Below are positions 56,139-64,000 of a DNA stretch of 64,000 nucleotides, piece after piece. Within the stretch, counting starts at the first letter, position 1. Each line of letters begins with the position of its first letter. Position numbers and translations under genes: made by a program. Source of the stretch: Sporobolomyces roseus (Eukaryota > Basidiomycota > Microbotryomycetes > Sporidiobolales > Sporidiobolaceae); NCBI GenBank assembly GCA_016617785.1, contig JADILM010000005.1, positions 1,817,795-1,881,794 on the forward strand, in the 5' to 3' direction. The notes under the pieces are model-generated. The model did not search any database. It worked only from the letters and a program-made list of their open reading frames with translations, and was not told the DNA's origin.

Positions 56139-58240
56139 ATGTTTAAAACGCGGGAAAGGCCCTCGCGTGGATCAGATCCTGAAGCTGCTCTTGCCTCTTC
56201 TCCAATCCTCCCGATTTCTCAAGAGCAAACCGTGAGTGCAGCCCTTGATATCAGTGGAGTGAGACGAAGCTGACCTCCTTTCATAGTAGACAACCGTCGT
56301 ATGGACTTTCTCGAAGGAGGAGCTCACTACGCTGCATCAACACATTACAGAACTTCCCGATGTTAAAACTCACCTCGTCAGTCTCCTTAGCCTATTCACT
56401 ATATTTTGTACTCACTCGGAACTACTATGTCTCTAGATCAAGTCGATACCTGGAGGTCTCTGGGAACTTCACATCTGGTTGGACGTGAGTTTTCGTATTT
56501 TCCCTCTCTCTTTCGAAGATTTGTGTGACTCAACAAGGTCGTTCAATAGCCTAAACAAACGATGACGATAGCTTGTTTACGCGCTATTCCAACGACAAGC
56601 GAGTGGAATCAGGCTAGCTCAACGAGAGCGTGGACGCGAGAAGCGGAATTCGATGTTGATATCGAGGTGAGGCCAAATCCTCTGCTTCGTTTCCTAGCCT
56701 TGCACTCACTGGTGATGCGCACTTGACATAGCTATGGAATCCCCGCCAATCAAGATTCATCGGACTGGAATCGGGCAGAACGCTCTCGCTGGAATTCGAT
56801 TCGCAAGGCAGCGCTCACGGAAGAACGCTGAGTCTGCGGAGTTGTCTCGGAATGCCTCATGCTGTGCACAAATACCAGGATGTATGTCTTCGTCCGAACC
56901 TCCCTTCTTGCGTTTCTGAGCCGAATCTTGAGCCTTCGCAGGGTTCGATGGGAATCCGTTGCGTTATCAATTCAAAGAACCCTTCTATCCCCCTCAAACC
57001 GTTTTCGACCAATAGCGCACTCGCATCTCTCTTCGATAACCGTGACTACGCCGACGTTGTCTTTCGCTTTCCCTCGCAAGATGATCATCCTCCTCGCTAC
57101 ATTTTCGCACTTAAATCGGTTCTCACTTCAAGTAGCTCTTACTTCGAAACTCGTGAGTGGCATTTCCTTATCTGACTGTCATCATGACTGATCGTTCTCA
57201 TTGTCCCCAGTCTTCTCGTCGGGATTCGCTGAATCGGAAAACCTCGAAACTATCGCTATCGAAGACATCCCGGTCAGGTCACTCGACAATTCGCCGACCA
57301 CTCTCGACTTTACTGAGCTCGTTCCTTTCATACGATTGGAAGCAAGCGCGGAATCCGGTGATCGGGAGCAAACGGTTGAAGCGGCGCGAAAAAATGATGG
57401 GAGAGAAGTTGCGAATCAAGATCCTGCGACTTCTACTGAGGAGAGACCTCGGAAGCGAGCTCGTCAAGATGAGGCAACGCCAAGCTCGAGTGGGAGGAAA
57501 GTTTGCGTTATCGATATCGAAGGAACCGAGTGAGTTTTCATATCCTTTTCCTCTTTTCTTGTCCAGGAGTCTGACGATTTCGATTTCCGCTTCAGCTTCT
57601 GCACCTACCGAGCAATGATCTACTACCTACACACTGGTCTCGTCCCCTTCACTCAACTTCCCTCGACCCATCTCTCCACTCTCGAAACCGACCAACTTGA
57701 TCTCCACGCTCTTCCGTCGACACTCGCAAAATCCTTCTACAGCTTGACTGATCAGAGAGACTGGGAGGATGTCAGGCCATGTCTCGCTCATTCAATGTAT
57801 CGGCTTGCGGATAGGTATGAGTTGGAAGAGTTGAGGGAGATTAGCAAGGGTTTCATCTTGAGGAGCTTGACTGTCGAGACTGTGAGTTTCATCTACTCGT
57901 TCTTTTCTGATCGATATGTCGCGTGCGCATCGAGTTGGGAGATGCTGATCCTCTCTCGTTGTCGTTTTCGCAGGTTCCTTACGAATTGTTCAGTCCACTC
58001 TCGCTCGACTACAACGATGTTCAACAAGCTATTCTTGACTTCTTCATCAAGAACTGGGTAAGCTCTACTTTGTTGTCGTCCTCTCGATGAACAACCGCTG
58101 ATTCTTCGCTCTGCCTTCTTTAGCCGGGAGTGAAATCGACGAAGGGATTCAAAGCGGTTCTGGACAAGATCATGGCAGGGGAGTTGTCAAATGCTAGAGG
58201 ATTGGTCGAGAAGGTGTTTGAGGTGATGAGGACCGAGTAG
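56139..58240 (+). CDS. BTB/POZ-domain protein
   Basis: Nine exons (56139-56231, 56290-56376, 56437-56484, 56549-56665, 56732-57152, 57211-57529, 57596-57881, 57974-58057, 58124-58240) give 523 residues. An N-terminal beta-rich part (WELHIWLD, MTIACLRAIP, RTLSLEFDS) could be a diverged MATH-like domain. The BTB core begins DYADVVFRFP, IFALKSVLTSSSSYFETLFS, is split by a long Lys/Arg/Glu-rich insertion (about residues 275-370, with RPRKRARQDE as a possible nuclear signal), then resumes YRAMIYYLHTGLVPF. A BACK-like helical tail contains SMYRLADRYELEELREIS. BTB proteins often recruit Cul3 ligases; target unknown. It is the last intact gene before the subtelomere. Confidence 0.85.
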
Positions 58241-58451
58241 GAGGTTCGCAAGAGATAGAAGATATCGGAATTGAATAGAAACTTGTTTGTTGTGCTTCTC
58301 TCGCTCGCAATCGCAGTAGACTTTGCTCTGCCGAGGCTCTTTTGGGAGTGGAGTGAGTGTGAAGGGTCTATTTCTGAGTATCGTGTTTCGCGAGAAATGG
58401 ATAATTACTAGGGAAGAGAAGCGAGAACAGATTTTGAAGTAAAGAACGAAA

Positions 58452-58829
58452 CTAGAGGTAAAGTCCACCTTCTTCCGCCGGTCCTCGAGTGACAATCTTT
58501 CTCATCGAAGCTTGACGAAGCGAGATGCGGCCATTGAAATGTGCGAGACTCGAAGCATAACCGGGTGGAGGCTGAAGATGTCGAGGGAAAAGAAGATCAG
58601 CAACTACTCGCTCATCAGATTGAGAACAGGTAAAGAAGATCTCACAGATAGGCTCTTTATATCGATGAGTCCTCCAAGAATACTTGATGGACGGAAAGAA
58701 GCTGCAATGTGTAAGGCTATAGCCTTCCTCAGTGACGCCTTCCTCAGTGACGAATTGAAGGATTGAGATGGACGAAGCTGAAGTGAAGCGCGCGTGGGAA
58801 AAGTTGGTTGAATCACTTTCACTTTTCAC
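58452..58829 (-). CDS. Possible gene fragment at the subtelomere border
   Basis: The minus strand reads FPRHLQPPPGYASSLAHFNG, RISLRQASMRKIVTRG then GGLYL and a stop at 58452, which looks like a genuine C-terminus, but upstream (rightward) the frame dissolves into short repeats. I see no domain. Its 5' part was probably lost where the retroelement region begins. Two adjoining copies of GCCTTCCTCAGTGAC lie at about 58723-58752. Confidence 0.3.
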   Translation of the reverse strand: MKSESDSTNFSHARFTSASSISILQFVTEEGVTEEGYSLTHCSFFPSIKYSWRTHRYKEPICEIFFTCSQSDERVVADLLFPRHLQPPPGYASSLAHFNGRISLRQASMRKIVTRGPAEEGGLYL

Positions 58830-58847
58830 TCAACCTGGGTTGTCTCT

Positions 58848-58935
58848 CTACACACACTTATACGAGACAACTCAGGTAAGCACACTTCTATTACATCTCT
58901 CTGTAGACTACACACACTTATACGAGACAACTCAG
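58848..58935 (+). repeat. 28-bp direct repeat, two copies 60 bp apart
   Basis: The same 28-base sequence (beginning CTACACACACTTATACGAG) occurs at 58848-58875 and 58908-58935. It encodes YTHLYETTQ twice in one frame and sits directly left of the retroelement. Its origin is unclear: LTR piece or local tandem duplication. Confidence 0.7.
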
Positions 58936-58953
58936 TTTGCAATACGCTTTGTA

Positions 58954-59001
58954 CCTCTTCTATCGATTGAATTAGTGTTGGTCGAGAGATCGACCTTCCA
59001 C
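58954..59001 (+). repeat. 48-bp direct repeat, left copy (flanks the retroelement)
   Basis: An exact 48-base match to 62826-62873, from CCTCTTCTATCG to CGACCTTCCAC. A remnant of a terminal repeat is the simplest reading: the element's open frame starts 243 bases to the right. Confidence 0.8.
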
Positions 59002-59243
59002 TTTTTTTTGAAGATCGTATTCAGTCGTTAACGCTGGCTTACAACACTCGGTCAAGCCGGCGAGCAGATCAACCTTTACACTCTCCATCTGTCTACCTAC
59101 CGAACCGCCGCTCTCACCGCCGTCATCATTCAACATCATCCTCTCACTCAGATCAAGAAGACAACTCCCTCTCCTCTTCCTCTGAGCTAGACGAGACTAC
59201 CACGGACAACCACTTACAGAACTCACGGAAACTACGGAACAAC

Positions 59244-62200
59244 ATGGCAACCATTACAGTCAACCAGAACACAACCAACAAACCTCCCTTCCTTACCGAA
59301 CTCACCCCCGCCCAAATCAACTCTTTCCTTCGCTCAGCACGCTCTTACTTCCTGCACAAATCGATCGAGAAGGATAATGTTAAGATATCGTTATTGGGAG
59401 GTGGATTGACTGGATTTCCCGAGTTGGATAATTGGTTCAGTGCAGCTTACGAGAAGCATGAGGCGAAGACTTACGATCAGTTTGTCGAGGAGTTACGGAA
59501 GAAGGCTTTGAGGCATGATTACGTATGGGAGGCGAAGAAGGGGATCAGAGAGTCGAAACAAGGGAAGCAGGATTTCACAGATTGGTTGGACTCGTTGCGT
59601 CTAGATCAACTCACCCTCACTACCAAGGTCGTCTCCGATCGCGAGTTCATCGAGTCCCTCCTCTTCAACATGGATCCCGAACTCTGCAGTATCCTCCGTC
59701 GTGGTCCTTCGCTCAAGAATACCGGATTCCATGAGGACGACCTCTCCAAGCTTTGCTTCTCTACCAACACTCTCACCCTCTCCTCACCAATTGACTTTGA
59801 TACGTTCGAACGGGAGGCGCGAGACGAATGGAATCGGATCGACACCAGACGAAGGAACACAGAAGATCAAATCAAGTCGTTATCGAAAAGGATGAACTCT
59901 TCGACCCTTACCTCCAGCAAGACTTCCTCTTCTACCGGTTCTTCCTCTCGTAACACTTCCGCACCTCGAACGACTACTCCCTCATCCAACAACAACACTG
60001 TCATCGCCCCTCGTCTCGGTAAACTCACGGATTTGGAGAAGGATTGGTTAACTGCTACGGAAGGATGCTTCAAGTGCAGGAAGTCGAATGCGGGACATCG
60101 ATCGTCGGAATGTAACACCTGGGCGGAAAGGGGATACGTGATTCCAGTTCCTTTGGGTTGGAATTCGAGTAAACCGGTTCCCACTTCCTCCAACTCTTCG
60201 ACTACCGCTGGTATCCGAGCCGTTCACCTTGAGGAGGAGGATAGTAACAACATCGACGTACCGGAATCAATGGCTGATGATTCGGATTCAGACGAAGGGT
60301 GCGCATTTCCTCCTCTCCCCTTAGTTGTGACCTCGGGTCGTCGACGTCGATTAGCGTATGCTCTAGCTGACTCTGGCTCTTCGATCTCGCTTGTTTCTGA
60401 ACAGCTGGTGAAGGAGTTAGGGTTGGTTAGAAACACGTTGAGTAGACCGAAACGATTCAAAGTTGCAATTCAGGGTGAAGAGGAATATAGAGCGATCACT
60501 CAATTCGTCCGCTTCCCTGTCCGTCTAGCGAACGATAGCTGGTCAACGAACGATACCACCTTCCTCATTGCTCCGCTCGAAGATCCCTTCGACATCATTC
60601 TCGGCGTCCCTTTCCTTCGACAACATCGAGTCTCCTTATCACACGATCCCGATCCTCGCATCCTCGTACCGAACCCGAGAGGAGGAGAACAACTCGACCT
60701 ACTCGCTCCAGTCTTCGGACCTCTCACTCGACTCGAAACCATCCAAGGAATGGACGACGAACGAAAAGAAGAATTCATCGCAAGTCTCATCGCAGCGATG
60801 AAGGTAACGAAGGAATCAGATGAAGGAGAGAAAGAAGTGATGAAGGAGAAAGCGAAGGGATTGATGGAGGAATTCTCAGATTTATTTCCCTCGAAGTTAC
60901 CCTCTCTTCCTCCCGACTATCTCGATCGCACAACCGCTCGTCACAAGATCAAGCTCATCGACCCTACGAAGGTACACAACCAGCGAGGCTTCTCAACACC
61001 TCGCAAATGGAAGGAAGCCTGGAAACGAATGCTCGAAGAACACATCGCAGCTGGTCGACTTCGACCTTCTACGTCACCTTACGCATCGGCCGCCTTCGTC
61101 ATTCCGAAGAAGGACCCTACAGAAGATCCTCGATGGGTGAACGACTACAGGGGAATCAACTTCAACACCGTCAAGGATCGAACCCCTCTCCCTCTCACCG
61201 ACGAAATCCTCTCGGATGCCGCTCTCGCTACGATATGGGGAAAGATCGACATGACCAACGCCTTCTTTCAGTCACCTATGGACCCTGACGACATCGAGAA
61301 GACGGCGATCAAGACTCCTTGGGGTCTTTTCGAATGGACCGTCATGCCGCAAGGACTCTGTAACGCTCCCGCAACCCATCAAGCTCGAGTAAACGAGGCT
61401 CTTCGTCACCTCATCGGAGTATGCTGCCACGCCTTCGTCGACGACATCATCATTTACTCGAAATCGGTGGAGGAACACGAAAAGAATTGTCGACTCGTCC
61501 TCGAAGCTCTCCGAAAAGCGAACCTCTACTGCTCCGTCAAGAAGACCGACCTCTTCTCGACTCGAACGGAATTCCTCGGTCACGTTATCTCAAGAGATGG
61601 AATCGCGGCGGACGTGTCGAAAACGGACAAGATCAAGAATTGGGAGCGACCGAAGACTGTTACGCAAGTTCGAGGATTTCTCGGAGTGGTTCAATACCTT
61701 CGGAAATTCATTCCTTCCTTAGCTGAGTTCACTTCCATCCTCACTCCTCTCACAAAGAAGGGCATGACTCGAATCGAGCATCTCTGGACGGAAAAGGAGG
61801 AAAAGGCTTTCGAAGGAATCAAGAAAGTAGTGACGAGTTTACCGGTTTTAAAGCCTATAGACCAGGATTCGAAGGATCCTATATGGTTGATGACGGATGC
61901 TTCAAAGGTGGGAGTAGGAGCAGTACTTCTGCAGGGAGAAGATTGGAAAACGGCTCATCCTTGCGGATTCTATTCCCGTCAATACATCGCCGCGGAGAAG
62001 AACTATCCGGTCCACGAACAGGAGCTACTAGCTATCATCGCTGCGCTGAAGGCGTGGCGAGTAGACTTACTAGGCTGCAAGTTCCGAATTCTCACCGATC
62101 ACGACACTCTTCGCCATTTCGGAACTCAACAAACTCTCTCGAAACGTCAAGCTCGGTGGACCGAACTACTAGCCGATTACGATTACGACCTCTCGTACAT

Positions 62201-62915
62201 TCCGGGGAAGCTGAATGCGGTGGCGGATAGTTTGAGTCGTTTCTCGTTTTCGAACGAAGAAGCGAAGATTGCAGTCTGTGGGATTTCTGAGGTTTCACTA
62301 TCAGCAAAGATTGTCAAACGAATCGTATCGGGCTACACTGACGATCCCTTTGTTTCCCAAATCTTACAGAACCTGGCATCGTCACCTTCGTTTTCGGTTA
62401 AAGATCAAGTCGTTTACTACGAGGACTCTCGGATCGTCATTCCTCAAGATAAGGAGATTCGGGAGGCGCTCATGCACGACGCACATGATGCACAAGGCCA
62501 TTTCGGAACGAAGAAGACGATCAAGGCTCTCTCGTCGTCATTTTACTGGCCGAATTTGACGAAAGACGTCGAAACTTACGTTTCTTCGTGCGATGGATGT
62601 CAACGATCGAAAGCTCGTACGACAAGGAAGTCCGGTCAGCTTCATTCACTTCCCGTCCCACCTCGTCCCTTTACCGACGTCGCCTTGGACTTCGTCGGTC
62701 CTTTACCCGAGTCGGAAGGCAAGGACATGCTTCTGACGATGACGGATCGCCTCACGGGATACACTCGGTTACTACCTTGTCGTTCACGAGATGGTGCTAA
62801 GGAGATAGCGGAGCCTAACCCTAACCCTCTTCTATCGATTGAATTAGTGTTGGTCGAGAGATCGACCTTCCACAATGTCGAGATTTGCCCCAACGAACTG
62901 CATCGCCAGCCTTGA
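59244..62915 (+). CDS. Ty3/gypsy Gag-Pol polyprotein, integrase truncated
   Basis: A single uninterrupted 1,223-codon frame. Order: Gag (about residues 1-270), a zinc knuckle CFKCRKSNAGHRSSEC (CX2CX6HX4C, longer spacing than the usual CX2CX4HX4C), aspartic protease (ALADSGSSISLVS, about 370), reverse transcriptase (WVNDYRGIN, then the catalytic FVDDII at about 733), RNase H (LMTDASKVGVGAVLL, about 885), and integrase with its HHCC finger (HDAHDAQGHFG...CDGCQRSK) and the first two core acidic sites (VALDFVGPL and TMTDRLTGY). The frame then crosses into telomere-like and repeat-derived sequence at 62814 and ends with 34 unrelated codons, so the third acidic residue is absent and integrase cannot work. 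Gag and Pol share one frame with no frameshift or stop between them. Confidence 0.92.
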   Translation: MATITVNQNTTNKPPFLTELTPAQINSFLRSARSYFLHKSIEKDNVKISLLGGGLTGFPELDNWFSAAYEKHEAKTYDQFVEELRKKALRHDYVWEAKKGIRESKQGKQDFTDWLDSLRLDQLTLTTKVVSDREFIESLLFNMDPELCSILRRGPSLKNTGFHEDDLSKLCFSTNTLTLSSPIDFDTFEREARDEWNRIDTRRRNTEDQIKSLSKRMNSSTLTSSKTSSSTGSSSRNTSAPRTTTPSSNNNTVIAPRLGKLTDLEKDWLTATEGCFKCRKSNAGHRSSECNTWAERGYVIPVPLGWNSSKPVPTSSNSSTTAGIRAVHLEEEDSNNIDVPESMADDSDSDEGCAFPPLPLVVTSGRRRRLAYALADSGSSISLVSEQLVKELGLVRNTLSRPKRFKVAIQGEEEYRAITQFVRFPVRLANDSWSTNDTTFLIAPLEDPFDIILGVPFLRQHRVSLSHDPDPRILVPNPRGGEQLDLLAPVFGPLTRLETIQGMDDERKEEFIASLIAAMKVTKESDEGEKEVMKEKAKGLMEEFSDLFPSKLPSLPPDYLDRTTARHKIKLIDPTKVHNQRGFSTPRKWKEAWKRMLEEHIAAGRLRPSTSPYASAAFVIPKKDPTEDPRWVNDYRGINFNTVKDRTPLPLTDEILSDAALATIWGKIDMTNAFFQSPMDPDDIEKTAIKTPWGLFEWTVMPQGLCNAPATHQARVNEALRHLIGVCCHAFVDDIIIYSKSVEEHEKNCRLVLEALRKANLYCSVKKTDLFSTRTEFLGHVISRDGIAADVSKTDKIKNWERPKTVTQVRGFLGVVQYLRKFIPSLAEFTSILTPLTKKGMTRIEHLWTEKEEKAFEGIKKVVTSLPVLKPIDQDSKDPIWLMTDASKVGVGAVLLQGEDWKTAHPCGFYSRQYIAAEKNYPVHEQELLAIIAALKAWRVDLLGCKFRILTDHDTLRHFGTQQTLSKRQARWTELLADYDYDLSYIPGKLNAVADSLSRFSFSNEEAKIAVCGISEVSLSAKIVKRIVSGYTDDPFVSQILQNLASSPSFSVKDQVVYYEDSRIVIPQDKEIREALMHDAHDAQGHFGTKKTIKALSSSFYWPNLTKDVETYVSSCDGCQRSKARTTRKSGQLHSLPVPPRPFTDVALDFVGPLPESEGKDMLLTMTDRLTGYTRLLPCRSRDGAKEIAEPNPNPLLSIELVLVERSTFHNVEICPNELHRQP
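62814..62828 (-). repeat. Interstitial telomere-type sequence at the integrase break
   Basis: CCTAACCCTAACCCT sits exactly where integrase homology ends. Its G-rich strand is the minus strand, opposite to the terminal telomere. It overlaps by three bases the right copy of the 48-bp repeat. Confidence 0.8.
62826..62873 (+). repeat. 48-bp direct repeat, right copy
   Basis: Identical to 58954-59001; abuts the interstitial telomere repeat. Sequence to its right shares nothing obvious with that right of the left copy. Confidence 0.8.
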
Positions 62916-62936
62916 ATTCAGCTATCCGAGCAGTCT

Positions 62937-63230
62937 CTAGCAGGAGACATCACTTACAAAGCCCTCCAATTCAAGCTTGTTGGTTCTGAGGCGCATCAAA
63001 TGAGCATGAAGAGCTTTGAAGTTGGCTTCGTTATCGTAAATCCACGACACGCTTCCCGAAGGTTTCGTTTCTCTCTCGAAGTCTTCAATCCAACTAGTCA
63101 ATTTCGCCTCCTTTGTAGTGAGATCCCCTGCTGTGTAGTATCGCAACACGGCGGTTTCGACGTCGCGAAGGTCCTGCTTGATCTTTTCCAAGCGCTCTTG
63201 AACGTGACGTTGATGAAGTCGTTCCGTCAT
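62937..63230 (-). CDS. Subtelomeric helical open frame, probable gene fragment
   Basis: About 97 codons reading away from the telomere: MTERLHQRHVQERLEKIKQD, then TAVLRYYTAGDLTTKEAKL and FKALHAHLMRLRTNKLELEG. Charged, alpha-helical and protein-like in composition. The apparent end (VSDVSC) may be an unspliced donor (GTAAGT after LEGF), with the next exon lost at the retroelement junction. No recognised domain. Confidence 0.35.
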   Translation of the reverse strand: MTERLHQRHVQERLEKIKQDLRDVETAVLRYYTAGDLTTKEAKLTSWIEDFERETKPSGSVSWIYDNEANFKALHAHLMRLRTNKLELEGFVSDVSC

Positions 63231-63933
63231 GGAGTACCGGAACTGATATCGAGGGCGTTGATGTCGAGAAAAGGGAGAGAGGGACGAGGAGGGAGAGAGG
63301 AAAGAGGGAAAGGAAAGGAGACTTGGAAAGGAAAAGAAGAAACCTCCTTTTCCGCGGAAACTCTACCGGTATCTTTCGGAAAGCCTCGTCCTCTAGCGGA
63401 GTCTGACGTCTAGAGGAAGCGGGAGTAATCCAGCCGGAGGAGGGCGAAGATCGAGCGGTAAGAGAAGGCGAAAAGGAATAGGAGTAATCCGAAGCGAAGT
63501 GGGTGTATCGTAAGATTGATCCGAAGCGAGGGATTCCGGACATTGGGCATAGTTTAGGGTTGTACTGTTGTCACAAGCGTGCTTGTGTGAACCTGGAGCA
63601 AAGAAGGGGCGGATCAGCCCGCGAAAAGGGAAGAAGAGCGAATCCTCGCACGAGATACTCACCAAAGTCTGCTCTTGCTAGCTCTGATGTTCGTATCTAG
63701 ATCCTGACCCGTTCCCACCATCCCTAGCTTTTCCCAGTCCCTTCGAACGACTCATTCCAGCAATCTTGACCAATGTTCGCATTTGATCAGCATCTTGCGC
63801 AAAGGAGCGAAGAACAGCGTAGGCGTGAGGATAGGGGTGTATTGAGCGTGACGAGAGCTTGCAAGAGCGGCTTGTGAGTGTTGCGGGAGAGGGAAGCGAG
63901 GTGGAAAGTTTGAGGGGAAATTGAGGAAGAGAA
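63231..63933. other. Subtelomeric sequence
   Basis: No supported gene. A nearly pure purine tract runs from about 63262 to 63345 on the plus strand. Its complement is translated in one frame as low-complexity Leu/Ser, which I do not call. Confidence 0.4.
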
Positions 63934-64000
63934 GGGTTAGGGTTAGGGTTAGGGTTAGGGTTAGGGTTAGGGTTAGGGTTAGGGTTAGGGTTAGGGTTAG
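63934..64000 (+). repeat. Telomere, (TTAGGG)n
   Basis: About eleven perfect TTAGGG units run to the last base, reading 5'-3' toward the end as expected for the G-rich strand at a right chromosome end. No variant units are seen. Confidence 0.97.

Larger units (their letters stand above)
58954..62873 (+). mobile_element. Truncated Ty3/gypsy-type LTR retrotransposon
   Basis: One long gag-pol frame lies between two copies of a 48-bp repeat. The 3' third of integrase and any chromodomain are missing, and no full-length LTR can be delimited, so the element is incomplete. The long intron-free frame contrasts with all neighbouring genes. Confidence 0.85.

Noticed and set aside
1..64000. tRNA, rRNA, CRISPR or bacterial operon features
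   Set aside because: No cloverleaf with convincing A and B boxes, no rRNA stretch and no regularly spaced repeats were found by eye; a tRNA scan would be decisive.

Overview
This window is the right-hand end of a chromosome or contig from a filamentous or yeast-like fungus. It closes with about eleven tandem TTAGGG repeats (63934-64000). Nearly every gene is cut by many short introns (mostly 50-90 nt, GTRNGT donors). The gene set (KRE6/SKN1 glucan-synthesis protein, Chs7 chitin-synthase chaperone, GT47 glycosyltransferase, Hook, TRAX, BUD31) points to a basidiomycete. A yeast-like Pucciniomycotina lineage is my guess from style only. No bacterial features are present.

Layout. 1-4 kb: a Ser-rich surface protein and a membrane glycosyltransferase. 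4-7 kb and 13.6-16.4 kb: members and wrecks of a small MYND-type zinc-finger family. 7.6-13.3 kb: clathrin light chain and a 20-exon KRE6-type protein. 16.8-18 kb: a translin/TRAX gene. 18.2-20.3, 26.7-27.6 and 32-35.6 kb: six copies of an unrecognised family, here called the AGPR family after its best conserved motif. Between them lie CHS7, BUD31, a small secreted protein and a Hook-type dynein adaptor. 36-44 kb: coiled-coil RING protein, CCHC nucleic-acid-binding protein, PA-TM-RING ligase and a membrane-anchored short-chain dehydrogenase (SDR). 44.4-47.2 kb: two divergent SDR-fold relatives on the other strand that have lost the catalytic residues. 48-58.2 kb: CDC50 flippase subunit, a C2H2 nuclear protein, an ADCK1/MCP2-type kinase and a BTB protein. 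58.4-64 kb: the subtelomere, with gene fragments, a Ty3/gypsy element cut off inside its integrase, an inverted scrap of telomere repeat at the break, and the telomere.

How it works together. Several housekeeping genes serve cell-wall building and secretion (KRE6, CHS7, clathrin light chain, CDC50, GT47), but they do not form an operon-like cluster; such clustering is weak in fungi. The striking feature is three separate gene expansions (MYND, AGPR, SDR) woven between conserved single-copy genes. Each shows shared exon-intron architecture and some broken copies, as expected of lineage-specific birth-and-death evolution. The AGPR family is the best candidate for something undescribed. Exon models below were built by hand from splice signals, reading-frame continuity and paralogue comparison; where I give full exon sets their lengths sum to whole codons.
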